Of a stretch of 64,000 nucleotides of DNA, positions 49,799 through 60,693 are shown piece after piece. The position numbers were made by a program, and so were the translations under genes. Numbering within the stretch: position 1 is the stretch's first letter; every line of letters starts with the position of its first letter. The stretch is from Ophioderma brevispina (lineage: Eukaryota > Echinodermata > Ophiuroidea > Amphilepidida > Ophiodermatidae). Location: NCBI GenBank assembly GCA_023653785.1, contig JAMKCH010005399.1, positions 1-64,000 on the forward strand, written 5' to 3'. The notes beneath the pieces are model-generated. The model was not told the DNA's origin. It was given only the letters and a program-made list of their open reading frames with translations, and searched no databases.

Positions 49799-50078
49799 AC
49801 CAGGGCCGTTCCCAGACATTTTTCCAATTTGGGTGTTTTGCTGCCAAAACTTGGGGGGGGGGGGGGGTGAAGAGACACAACTATCCAAGCATTTCAGCAT
49901 AAAATAATCAAAGCAATATCTTTCCAAAAAATCAGTAAACTATAATTTCATTAAGAGTATTCAATCCAAGAGGCTTTATAAAATTAGTACCATTTGGTCG
50001 ACAACACTCGAAAGACAGATTTTGCTGACACAATTCTGTTAATGGTGGTCGCACCCTCTCCAGTAATGGCCCTGGTCA
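49799..50078. mobile_element. Possible MITE with ~12-bp inverted ends
   Basis: ACCAGGGCCGTT at 49,799 pairs imperfectly with AATGGCCCTGGT ending about 50,078. The interior has a G-run (49,852-49,867). The arms are short, so this is tentative. Confidence 0.3.
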
Positions 50079-50291
50079 AATGTCATACAGCTGATTTTTT
50101 TTTTACAAATGTTGCCATTTCATAATGTTTTGAAATTAGCATGAAAAATCCCTGCCTAAACGATCAAGTCCCCATTTCCTAGTTCCAACATTACATATCT
50201 GCGATAATACTTACATTTGTTCATGTCAATGGATATACTGTAGGAAAATCTTGAATGCAATTATTAATAAATAATTGTTCTTCTTCCACAG

Positions 50292-50441
50292 GTCCATACT
50301 ACAAATATAAAACTTATCAGACTTTGGCCTTGTAAAGATTTCAACACTCATACCGGACATGGAACCATGTTGCTACGTTGAGCTATTTATAACCTTTTGG
50401 AGCTTATTTCTGCTATTAATCTCAGTTTGGTTGTTAAACAA
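50292..50441 (+). CDS. mboat7: MBOAT7-like (LPIAT1) exon c: GPYYKYKTY and following membrane segment
   Basis: Acceptor TTGTTCTTCTTCCACAG and donor GTGAGG bound 150 nt. The frame begins (G)PYYKYKTYQ, equivalent to human GPFFRYRTYLD, and is interrupted by TAA at the equivalent of the next few residues. A one-base shift restores a frame reading STLIPDMEPCCYVELFITFW and then SLFLLLISVWLLN, a membrane helix matching human PLFGLLFLLSSHLF. The phase continues from exon b. Confidence 0.8.
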
Positions 50442-50579
50442 GTGAGGTTTCATTTATACCAAAGATATATTTTATATTTTATTTTTTGTGGGCTCAGCTA
50501 TTGCTGGCGGACCACTTTGTCAATCCATTGTATTATATATGTGTGTGTATGTATGGATGGGTCACTAAGTTTTTTTTTT

Positions 50580-50950
50580 TTAAATTGCCCTCAATTGACA
50601 ATTTGATTCAATGAACCAAACTTGTATCATAGGTGCACCATGGAATCCCTCCTAGTTGATGAGGTCAAAGGTCACGACGTGCCAAGGTCAAGGTCCCATG
50701 CCAAGGAGGATGTCAAAAGGCATGTGAGGTCAGTTGAAAAATAGACAAAATGCAAAATTAACCGCCATTGAAAGTTGAAGTTAACTGGAACCAAACTTGA
50801 ATAGGTGCAACATGGGATTCTGCATTTGTTGATGAGGTCGATGGTCATTGCCAAGGTCCAAGGTCCATGTGAGGTCAATTTGTAAGATAGGCTGTTAGGC
50901 CCACAGCTTTATTCTTTGAATATAGCAAGCGTGAAAGCCACAGAACCGTG
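50580..50950 (+). repeat. AGGTCA-family dispersed repeat with perfect DR1
   Basis: This copy is colinear with 46,240-46,560: AACCAAACTT, GGTGCACCATGGAATCCCTC, GATGAGGTCAAAGGTCA and the TTCTTTGAATATAGCAAGCG end. It carries a perfect AGGTCAAAGGTCA at 50,662-50,674, within the intron of the MBOAT7-like gene. Confidence 0.65.
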
Positions 50951-51796
50951 AAATTCTTAGTTTCATTTATTACAAACTTTTTCACTGGACACAAGCACAA
51001 TCATGTCAAGAGAAAATTAAAAAAAACTATGAATAGTTTACAGTATTGAATATTGAATACATAGAAAAACTCCAGGAAAAGGTTTGGAACCAACGGGTGC
51101 AAATATCTCTATAGAACCCTCCCATTACAATGAATTTAAATGCCAAAATAAGTACATCCAAAAAAGGGAGTGGTCTAAAGGCTAATTGTGAGTAGCTGGG
51201 AAAACCCACCACATGTCACAGAGGACAATTTTGAAAAATAAAGACAATAGCTAAAACTGTTATATTGTACTTTTATTTTTGCAGATTGTAATAGGCGTAT
51301 CTTTTGATGTGTGTATCAAAAAAGAAGAAGTACACATTCGGAAACTAATATTCGACTCTGCGTTGATAGTAAAAACTCAAAATATAAATTTCCCACCAGA
51401 TCAGGTTTTCCAGATCAATCAAATTGTAAGGAATTGAGTGCTTCCAGCCTCATAATAGTCAGCCCTCAATTGGTCTAAGTTGGACAGCAACAGATAGATT
51501 ATTTATAATTGGCTCTCATATTCATCAGCAAGTAGATGTAGTTAATAACTCACTGTATTTCACGATCCGTCTGGGAATGCCTTGCATGCCTTAGATTTGG
51601 CAAAAGAGGACGTTCCAGTTTATGGAGATTTGAACAAATAACAAGAATATGATTTTTATGATTCTCTCTCTTTCTTCTCGTGGATTCATTAACTTGATCA
51701 CACACCAACTCACCAAACCTTCAAAACAATTCAGTGACATGTTCTTGTACTAATGTGCCAATAATGGTTTTTTTTCATTCTTTCTTAAAATTGCAG

Positions 51797-52036
51797 TATC
51801 TCTCAGTTGATTACGTCCCCTCGATGGTTCTAACAACCACCTAGTTTATGGTACAGGACGCTGTACATGATCCCCAGGCTTTTTTGTGGTTCAGATGAGG
51901 ATGTATTCAGCATGGTTGCTATCTTGAGTGTGTGTGTATGACGGCGACATTAGGAGCCTATCCAGTGGCGTCAAAGCCCAGGAGGGGTCAGGGACCCACT
52001 GTTTTCTTTCTTGTCACCCTTCCAGATAAAAATTAG
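51797..52036 (+). CDS. mboat7: MBOAT7-like (LPIAT1) exon d: MRMYSAW and LGAYP block
   Basis: Acceptor TTCTTAAAATTGCAG is followed by YLSVDYV, then QPPSLWYRTLYMIP, FFVVQMRMYSAWLLS and ECVCMTATLGAYPVASKPRR plus GQGPT. This corresponds block by block to human FPLEAV...ARPLPARLFYMIPVFFAFRMRFYVAWIAAE...GFGAYPVAAK...GGPT. At least three one-base breaks separate these segments (near 51,830, 51,888 and 51,925). The 3' limit is uncertain: GTGTAA at 52,037 is the first donor-like site after GPT, but an in-frame TAG precedes it. Confidence 0.8.
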
Positions 52037-52259
52037 GTGTAATTACATGATCGGTGTAGCATTTGGGGCATATTGCTCGTAACATGATGTGTTAATCTCA
52101 TTAAGAGACTAGAATCGGGGTTCTCCGTTTCTTTCTTCTTTCCGCAGGTGGAAAAAAGATGTGGAAAAAACTGTTTTTTTTTTTCACTTGGAGAATAGGT
52201 TTCTTCCCTTTTCGTACTATACCCTCATGCACTGTGCCTCATTATTTTGGTGTATATTA

Positions 52260-53010
52260 ACCCTAACCCGTCCGAGAGTCATTGAAAAGTAATCAAGGGG
52301 TGCCAATTGACTCTCTGACGTCAAAAACTATTTATTTTACCTGAAATGATTCTCATTGATTCTCGGACGCTTCCCCATAAAACACCCCCTTGCCTCTGGT
52401 TGATTCATGCCCGCTTTCCCGCAGAAAGTTGAAACAAATGATTCTCATTGACTTTTTGAGACATCTTCCCCGCAGGATAAGGTTGAAAACCAATGATTCT
52501 ATGACTTTGTGAGGTCCACGCCCGAAAATATTAATGTACGTCGTTCCATGTGTTCCCACGATGCACGCCTACGCACGTCTCCATGGGTTTTTCCTTTCCG
52601 CCCCCCTGTGGGCTTATTTGGGGTTGGGCCATCCAAATTTAGCAGATTTGTCAAGGTCAAATTTGAACACCTTGATTAAACGTACATTCCGGTCAATGAT
52701 CCTCATTGATTCTCGGACCGTTGCTGGCAGAAGACGTTGGAATCAAAGTGATTCCCATTGATTCTCAGCCGTTATAAACCGGCAGAACAACCAGGATTCT
52801 GGTTGACTTTCTGACATTTTGTTGCCGGCAGAACACCCAATAATTTCTGTTGACTTGCGGCCATGAACCCTTTTACGCCAGTTATTCCTCTGTGGGGGGA
52901 AAACGTCCGGAGGCACTGAAAGGTCAACACCAAATGACCTCTGATTGACCTCGTAATGTCAAACGACACAAATGGATTTTGATTCTCATTAGCTCTCGTA
53001 CGTTATTGGG
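52260..53010 (+). repeat. Irregular tandem array with ATTCTCATTGATTCTCGGAC core
   Basis: About ten units of ~70-80 bp repeat an AATGATTCTCATTGACT(C)TCTGA(C) phrase followed by C-rich CCGGCAGAA(A). Examples are near 52,350, 52,440, 52,490, 52,697, 52,750, 52,790 and 52,980. The units are strongly diverged. The array lies wholly inside the intron between exons d and e of the MBOAT7-like gene. Confidence 0.55.
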
Positions 53011-53104
53011 GGCCCCGGTGACGTGTTAGGTTAAGAGCTCTTTTTATACGTGCGCTGATTGGCTAATTACTACAAAGGTCAACTTCTACCTGATCTAAGT
53101 GTAT

Positions 53105-54443
53105 GGTTGCAAAGTTTCCGGGAATGTTGGAAACTTTCCCGGAACCTTTCCGGGAATTTTGAAAGGGACCTCGGGAATATTGGGAATTTTGGGAATTTTC
53201 AATTTTGTCATTTTTAAGTTTAAACATTTTAAAACATTTGTCCCAGGAAAAAAATAAAACACATGTTTGTAGCCTTTCTTTCAAATTGTGTCTGTGGCTA
53301 ATATGACATATTGCTATAAGGCCAATTACAAGGCTTTATATTTAAGATTTTATCAGAAACAAGGTATCTAGTCAGCACTTGATAGAAATCTGGCCAAAAT
53401 CGTCGAAGGTCAAATGTGCATTCCCAAGTTCACTACTACGGCACAAAAATATTTGTAAAGTCTTGTTTCTGTTGGCGATATAGACTTAAATTCATTGGTA
53501 GGTGGTTTCTAAAATCGCAAAGACTCATTTTGATCATTTATTAGCAAAATTTTGACAACTTGAAGACTTGGTCTATTTTGTTCAAGTATAATTTATTTTT
53601 TAATTTTTATGATCTGTATTCATCACAATAGATATACATTCTAAAATACAATCATATTCACAATAGTAAAAGTGTAAATAGCCTGTCTTGTTAAATATAT
53701 TAATGCCACCTTTTTTCTTTGAATCTGGTGCAAGACTGTTCCATTCATTGGGGGGGGGGTTTTTTTTTTTTAATAGCATTGTATACCGTAATCAACCCAA
53801 AATGGCCTACAGATAAAAAAATGTGGAAATTTTGATTTCCAAACTGTGGCGGAACCAGGACAGGCCTTTGCACCTGGGGTGGGGGGGGGGCGGAAGTGAT
53901 GCCGAGGCATTTTCTGAGGGGGCGAATTTTATGCCATGTTTCCAAAAAAAGCATTTGAATTGGCTAAATTTCCACTGAAATTTCAATGCCTTGTTACAGG
54001 ACCATTCAAACTTAAGTTTAAAGTGTGGTTTTGAAATAAGTTCTCACTAAATCCTAAGGTAAACTCACGGGTGGTTAATGGTTTTACAACAGACAAACTA
54101 CTACAAATGTAGACCAGTGATCATAGAGAGTGAATGAAAATAAACTGAACCAAACGATGTTTTTTGTACAGAGTTGTGGTGGTTATTCATTTTCTCAGTG
54201 GTTTAAAACAGCTTGTTTATGCTAATAATTTATGTAACTACTGTAGCATTTCAGTTGTACCGAGTACCGTATATCCTAATCTGAACAAAAAGGACCTTAC
54301 AGGATGGTATCATTTCAAAAGATTGTAATTTCCTCCCAAATTCCCGAAATTTCCTAAAATTCCCAAAATTTTTTTGTGCCCGTTAATTCACCAAAATTTC
54401 TGGAAATTTCCCGCTCTGTCTGAAAATTCCCGGATTTACAACC
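53105..54443. mobile_element. Inverted-repeat element ~1.34 kb rich in GGGAATTT/AAATTCCC
   Basis: GGTTGCAAAGTTTCCGGGAA at the left end is matched by TTCCCGGATTTACAACC at the right end. The subterminal regions are GGGAATTTTGGGAATTTT-rich on the left and AAATTCCCGAAATTTCC-rich on the right. No transposase frame was found. A G-run/T-run at 53,750-53,771 and a G-run at 53,879-53,890 lie inside. Confidence 0.55.
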
Positions 54444-55084
54444 TAATCCTAGTGTGCCAATTGGATGAAACAAGTTGGTTAGTTGTGGATCCAAGTAACC
54501 GATGAGCAACGTCATCACTATTTCGCAGTGGTATGTATGTTAATGAGGCTCATTTGCAATATTTTGTTCCCTGCCAGGGGGATATCTAGTTTACTTGCAG
54601 CATTTTTTTTTTTTAATATTGACAAAACATTTCTGAACTCAAACACTTTCTAGGCAAAACTTGAGTAAGAATATGCTTTGGTGCTTATTAGTTCATAGTG
54701 ATTCAAATTCTTAATCCACTGTCCCACCTGTGCTCAGTTTTTGACAGACTCTGCAGTGTGCTTCTTTGAAATTAGCACAGGATTTGCTATTGATAGAAGC
54801 AATGTGCTTATATACCAAATGTGAACTACTCTATATGTTGTGTCACAGAAATTTTTAGACCATCCACACAAGCATTTTGATTTGAAAAGGTGAAATCAGC
54901 AAACATGTTTTTGCAAAAAACCAAATCAGAATTAGATTTTTTCTGTTTCATTCATACCAAAAACAGAAAATAGAATGTTTGAAAAAACAACTCTACAAGT
55001 ACAACTTAAGCATTTAGATGATTACTGACAGATTTACATATTTATTGAAGAAAATCAGTTTTGAAACATGTCCCTCCAAAAGGG

Positions 55085-55225
55085 GAGTTTCCGTAACCGG
55101 AACCATCTGATACATTGAATTCGGAAACCTTAACATAATAAACCTGTTGCTTATTCCTGGGATTTTTCAAATTCCCTAATTGTGTCAGAAAAAGGTGGTC
55201 AGATGGGTCATGTTTACAGAAACTC
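55085..55225. mobile_element. Palindromic MITE, ~140 bp (sibling of 45.0 kb)
   Basis: The ends GAGTTTCCGTAACC...ACCATCTGA and TCAGATGGGTCATGTTTACA, then GAAACTC, are inverted. They match those of 45,009-45,124, as does the inner GAATTCGGAAACC. Confidence 0.6.
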
Positions 55226-55323
55226 CCCACCAAAGAGACAAATTACATTGAACAGATGTCATCCTTGTGTCTATAAAATCGATAAAATTCATAAATATTT
55301 TTTGTTTTCTTTGTTCTCTACAG

Positions 55324-55484
55324 TGATACTGAACCATATTAGAATACAACTATGAAACTGTTCACACAAATGCCTACGCTGTGATTTCCCACAACTTTTA
55401 GAGGGATCAATGAGATGGTGGAACATGAGTGTCCAGTGGTGGTTGAGACATTTGTATACATCAGATGCCCCATCAAGGGATATG
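55324..55484 (+). CDS. mboat7: MBOAT7-like (LPIAT1) exon e: catalytic Asn block MRWWNMSVQWWL
   Basis: Acceptor TTTTCTTTGTTCTCTACAG and donor GTATGT bound 161 nt. It reads LEYNYETVHTNAYAV, then EGSMRWWNMSVQWWLRHLYT plus SDAPSRDM. Human MBOAT7 has LEYDYETIRNIDCYS...DGMRYWNMTVQWWLAQYIYKSAPAR. The Asn of (W/Y)WNM(S/T)VQWWL is the MBOAT catalytic Asn (Asn321 in human MBOAT7) and is kept. Two one-base breaks are needed: near 55,340 to join the exon start, and near 55,408 between the YNYET and REGSMRWWN parts. Confidence 0.86.
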
Positions 55485-56967
55485 GTATGTGTATTGTAAT
55501 TGAAACAAAAACTGTGCACTCTGGCCTTTGCCATACTACACCATGATTTGATTGTGTTCACAAAGGTGAAGAAGTGATACAGTTAAAAGCCACTCATTCA
55601 GCACTTCTTCACCATGTAAAGAAATCGCGCCCTTATTTTTATCAAAATCTTTTTTTTTTTGCTCTGTTTTTGGAAATTGTTGTAGAAAAGACCCCTGTTG
55701 GTGGCTAGCTGTACACGCTGTAAGTGGTCACGAATATTTGATTTTTATGCTTTGTTAATAAAAGTCTGGATCCTACTTTTTTAAAGCCCAGAAATTTTTG
55801 TAAATGGCACTTCATGACCTCCGTTAAATGCTAAGTTCGGTTTTCACAAAGAAAGTTAATATAAGGTGTTGATATTACCTAACACTAGCCAATTAAGAGA
55901 CAAAATGGGCATTTTTGATTTGGAAAAACATGTGCTGTATAGTGGCTTTAAGGTGGGTGACTTGTTCAACACTTCATCCCCCACATTAGAAGTAAATAAA
56001 AAAGCTTTGAATCCGGTTTTATCTCCGCTAATGGAGGGGCTGGATTCACTTCAACCTCACAGCAAACCCGCCAAAATGAGATTTATAGATCAAATAATAA
56101 TTGACCGATTCTTTTCCTGATGCCAATCCACAGTTTTCCAAACTTTTCGGCTGTGGGCCTCTTAATCGGCCCTGGGGACGGGTCGTACTGTTACAATGAT
56201 AGCAGTATCAGTCCCTCAAAGGAAAAATTACCCGACTCCATCAAATATGAATTTTTTTGTATTAGAAGAAGTTATACTTTTCTCATTAACCCCAGTGAAA
56301 TATAAGTACCCGCGAAGTGCTTCCCTTGGATGTGTTGACAAAATGTCTCTAAATGTGGATCACCACAGTTAATTAACACACACTTGTCTATGGACCAATT
56401 TACTCACATTTTTACTCATATTATCCAAACAGCTGGGCCTATTTAACTCAAAATCTATTTATCATAATGTTTTTGGTGATCGGCTCCACATATAAGGGAA
56501 AAAACATGAAAACTTGGTCACTGTCCCAGTGACAGATGTTATAAGTTTTCCTTCGACAAACCCAATCTTTGAAAAAGTGTTGGACACTTTGTCGAATTTT
56601 CCTCCTCTCCCCAGGTATGTGTTGATCCCAAGGTCAGGTTCAACAGCCTCTCCAGGTCCCCAACATGTATTGATGGGTGGGAAGGATATGTAAGGGGAGT
56701 CCTCTGTTTTCTAATGATATTTGACATATACCATTTGCGATCTCATTTTAAAGCATAGGATGGTTATAGATTTTGTCAAGTGGTTGTAAGACTTTTTTTA
56801 ATCATGATCGTAGTTATAGAGGAATTGCTTGAACTAAATTATACAGTGGAACTTTTGTAATTCAAAATTATTTGTAAAAAAAAAGCAAATTCCAGCTTTT
56901 CATGAAAATGCAGGGTTTATGAAATTTGGCTTGCTCCGAGTTTTTCCTGATCAATGTTTCTTTTTAG

Positions 56968-57317
56968 AACACAGTTTACAATGGCTGTTAGTGCCTTCTG
57001 GCATGGGATACACCCGGGCTACTACCTGAGTTTTATGACCGTCCCCCTCATGCTTATAGCCGAAGACCTATGAGAGCTGCCTTCAGAACAGAGAAAAACC
57101 GTGCCTTCTTTGACTGGGCCATTTGGTTCTTTCGCATGCGTGTGCATTTGAGTACCTAGCTATGGGATTCCTTCTGTTCTTCTGCTTAGGAGGGGGCACT
57201 CACTTTAAGATATTGGGCAGTCCGTATTTTATAGGGCATGTATTAGTTACCTTTACTGTTTATTGGATTAGGGTATGTAATATAGACCAAGAGGCAAGGA
57301 GACAGGAAGGGAAATGA
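56968..57317 (+). CDS. mboat7: MBOAT7-like (LPIAT1) terminal exon f: catalytic His, last membrane helices, stop
   Basis: After acceptor TTTCTTTTTAG the frame reads TQFTMAVSAFWHGIHPGYYL and SFMTVPLMLIAED. A shift follows, then MRAAFRTEKNRAFFDWAIWF plus FRMR, another shift, then AFEYLAMGFLLFF, KILGSPYFIGHV and a TGA at 57,315-57,317. Human MBOAT7 has LLSAYWHGLHPGYYLSFLTIPL...AWDWVHWFLKMRAYDYMCMGFVLLS, then YWASIYFCIHF. The His of FWHGIHPGYY is the conserved MBOAT active-site His (His356 in human). The charged tail DQEARRQEGK ends the protein. Breaks are near 57,070 and 57,137. Confidence 0.9.
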
Positions 57318-57337
57318 AACACTGTGGGAGAGAGGGT

Positions 57338-57343
57338 AATAAA
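57338..57343 (+). promoter_or_regulatory. Candidate polyadenylation signal AATAAA
   Basis: AATAAA begins 20 bases after the stop codon of the MBOAT7-like gene. If used, the 3' UTR would be extremely short. Other AATAAA sites lie further downstream, so the true 3' end is not decided by sequence. Confidence 0.3.
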
Positions 57344-58077
57344 TTCAAAACGAGATTGAATGCACAGGTCTACATGTTATAATATATTTATTTAATTTTT
57401 TTGCTAATCTAAGGTCTGTGCAACATGGAGAGGCAGAATGATTAAATGCATTTTTAAATTATTACTACTCTTCCCTCCATCTCTCACATAATGTTAATAC
57501 TCTGTGTGTGTGGGTTTTGTGTGTATGTACTTGTATGACACATACTTTTGAGACAACGGCTATGGGCGACAGGTACCTAATACTTTAACATCAATCAACA
57601 TTTTCGAGCTGGCTCTGAGTTTCCGGCCTTTTGCAATCTCTAATATAAAAATAATGATTAAAAATTTTTGTTGTAGAAGTTATCAGACTGGAATCCACTG
57701 CCTATATTACAAATGAGTGTCTATACCTGCATGCATACCCCCACGCGAGCTGGGCCGAAATCTTTTTTTTGTAATTTTTTATATTAGGCCAAGAAAAGGT
57801 TGTTTCCAGAAGACTGTGTGCATTTTTTTTAATGGTCCTATTATAGCACATTATTTGTTTAGGTTATTGCTACTGTGAAATTTGTTTTTACAAAATTTGC
57901 AGAAAAAAAACAATGAAATTCGGCCACAAGGTGGCCGAAAAAAAGAAAAAAGTGGGTCGAATTTCAATTAAAAATCAACAAAAAAACCTGCACTTAGTAT
58001 TAGCATTTTTCTAAAAAAAAATACATTTTTGGCTGTGCATTTTTTTATCATTTCTTCTGAAACAACTTGTTTTTTTT

Positions 58078-59078
58078 GTCCCCGCCCCGCCGAACGAGTT
58101 CGGAACGGGGACTAGAAAATGACAGGCGTCCGTTTGTCGTCCGTGTCGTTTCGTGGGCCTTTTCGTCCGTGATAAAAATGTTAACTAACCCATGTTGTGT
58201 ACGATTTATCTGGAGTTTGGTAAGGGCCCACAATTTGAACTTGGTGGAAAGAAGCGGTGGTGGTTCTTGAACTGATTAGATTTTTGGGCGTAAAAAATGC
58301 TAATTAAGTATCTAACTTTGCAATAATTTCTGAAAAGGTTCCTGCAAGCCTTTTACAAGTTCTTGAGTTCCGTAAGGCATCTAATGATTAACTTGAAGGA
58401 AGGAATCGGGCTGAAGAGTTTTCGACCTGAATTAACATTTGGGGCATATTTCCTGGTCTGGCGAATTGATATGCAAATGAGCTATAATATGCAAAAAACG
58501 GCGTAATTGCTATATTTTTTGACACTGTAGTAATTGGATACTACTCAACAATTCCTTCGCTGGCTGCATTAAGCGTATCTTGCCACATCTTATTGCAATT
58601 TGAAAGTATGTGATATTGCGGGCCAGCGGCTTTCGGTATGCAAATGAGCTAATTAATTAAATATGCGTAAGTGCTGTATCTCTTGAAAACGTACATCGCG
58701 ATAGGCAAAATTCCTTCGCTACTGAAGACTACAGCCATAGGGAGGGGGGGGGGGTGTGGGGAGGGGGTAGGTGCTGGGGAGGGGAGTTAGGTTTTTTTTT
58801 TGTGGTTTGTTTTTTTTTTAAGGGTTTATTTTTTTTATTTTTGGGGGGTGGGGTGTTTGCAGAGTGTTGGGGAGGGGGGTTATAGGTGTTGGGGGAGTTG
58901 TGGGGTGTGGGGAGGGGGGTGGGTGTGCGGGTGTTGAGGGTGGATGTGCGGGGGTGTGTGGGGGGTGGGGTTTTGCAGGGGTTGGGGATGCGGTGGGGTG
59001 GTGCTGGGGTTGGGGAGGGGGTGGGGTGTTACTGTGGCATTTATTAGCAGTTTAGTGATGGCGACATTCGGCGGGGAC
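58078..59078. mobile_element. Element with GTCCCCGCC...GGCGGGGAC ends
   Basis: The left end starts GTCCCCGCCCCGCCGAACGA, then GTTCGGAACGGGGAC (58,078-58,112), which is itself a near-perfect hairpin. The right end is TTCGGCGGGGAC (59,067-59,078), complementary to the left tip. The body has two ATATGCAAATGAGCTA-type phrases (about 58,470 and 58,637). It carries no transposase. The right boundary is tentative. Confidence 0.4.
58741..59035 (+). repeat. G/T-only low-complexity block (~295 bp)
   Basis: The plus strand is composed almost only of G and T, with many runs of 3-9 G (GGGGAGGGGG, GTTGGGGAGGGGG and so on). The minus strand is correspondingly C/A-only. Several clusters of four or more G-runs within 30 bases could form G-quadruplexes. 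The Gly/Trp/Val-rich frame at 58,864-59,055 is a by-product. Confidence 0.8.
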
Positions 59079-60693
59079 CTATTTACGCATCGAGTAAATA
59101 CGAGTCGCCTTGTTTTTTGCCTAAGTACTTGACGGAATAAAGCGCCACACATCCCATTGACGGTGTTCCTGGTCGGCCCCTGCAGTTCTCTTCTGAGGAC
59201 CTAACACAAAAGAAATTCTTTAGAATAAAGATCCTCGTAGTTTAAATATGCAGGTTATTTCCATTTTAACAAGACAGCGGTTCTTAGTGTCAGAAAGTAT
59301 TACCATAACAAAATGTTGGTATGTGTTGGTGGGGAACTTGCAAGAGATTACTTCGAGTGTATTTTCGGATTAACGAGACATAGAGGGTATTTTACATTGT
59401 GGGCGTTATATTGCTTCATTGTGGGAATATATTTACTAGATGTTACGAATTGTCCACTCCTATAACAGAATAAACTGTAATCAAGTATTGAGGTTTATTC
59501 CGTAAAAGAGTAGATAAGAGGATTTTTCTAGTTTAGTAACTATATGCCTGCGGCGCAATCCTCTTGGCTATGAAAAGTGAGTAAAACTAGGAAAAAAAAT
59601 GGGAAAAAAAAAATGAAAAATCTTTTAAAATGTCTAAAAAAGTGTCTTTTTAAGAGAAAAATCTCAAAACTATATAGGTATGAAATTCGTTCCTATATAG
59701 TTTGAAAAAGTGAATTTTCTTAAAAAATGTCAAAAAGTGTCTTTTTAAGAGATTTTTCAGTAAAACTCCCACAATGTAGCTCTTGCAAGTTTGTGTGTGT
59801 GTGTGCGTGTGTGTGTGTGTTTATGTGTGTGCACATAAGCTTTTGGAAGACTATCACAATTCATAGTGTATATGAAACCAATTGGTGAAAGTGAACATTA
59901 ATATTTTAAAAACTTCACTGAATCGTTATGCCAGTGGGTCTTTTCATGAAAATGATACATGGGTTACAATGTATATTAAATAATTTTCATACAATAATGT
60001 CAATTAACATTAAATGTTTTGACATGGAGTATTTTAATTTTATTAAGATTTTTAAAAATTGTGAAGCACCATTTGATGACTTAGGCCAAAAAAATAGTTT
60101 GTATCAGCTTCTTTTGGCTAAAAAGCTATGTGCTGAGTTTTTTTTTACAACCATATTTGACCGAGTCCTGCAGCATTTTGTTCGAAAAGGTCAGCGATGA
60201 AGATAAAAATTACTTTATTGCAGTGAAAAGGTGTTGTCAATCGATCCATTGAAAAATACTGAGTATTACCAAATTAAAAAAAAATCCTTCAAAGATTAAA
60301 AAAAAAAAAAAATAAAAACACTGCCGCTGCATAGAGCTATAGCTTAATTTTAAAAGCAAAAAGCAATGCGCGAGGGAAGATGAGACAAGCTATTATTTTT
60401 TTGGCCTTAGGGGTATAGTATAGTAGGAAGGGTTTGGATGATATACATGTATATTTAAGTGGACATGGTGTGATAGCTATTTTAGCAGTCAGGCATAGGT
60501 TAAATACCTCTGTTTAGGAATGATGAAACAGTTTACCAACCCAGTGTGTTACAATTAGACATTTTACAACAAAATTTGCTAGAATGTGCCGATGCGTTAA
60601 TCAAACCCACGACCTCTGTTTAGATATTGTTAAATCCAAGTAGAACAGGTACTATTGACACTTTTTGTGGGAAGATGGGTGAAATTCCTGACG
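59079..60693. other. No gene seen
   Basis: This stretch includes a third, partial copy of the dispersed short repeat (about 59,489-59,560, TTTATTCCGTAAAAGAG). A hairpin lies at 59,667-59,703 (AACTATATAGG paired with CCTATATAGTT), flanked by two copies of AAAAGTGTCTTTTTAAGAG, and a (TG)n tract at 59,793-59,830. The open frame at 59,928-60,200 shows no recognisable domain. Confidence 0.45.

Noticed and set aside
58864..59152. Gly-rich (plus) and Pro/His-rich (minus) frames resembling structural proteins
   Set aside because: They arise from the G/T-only low-complexity block.
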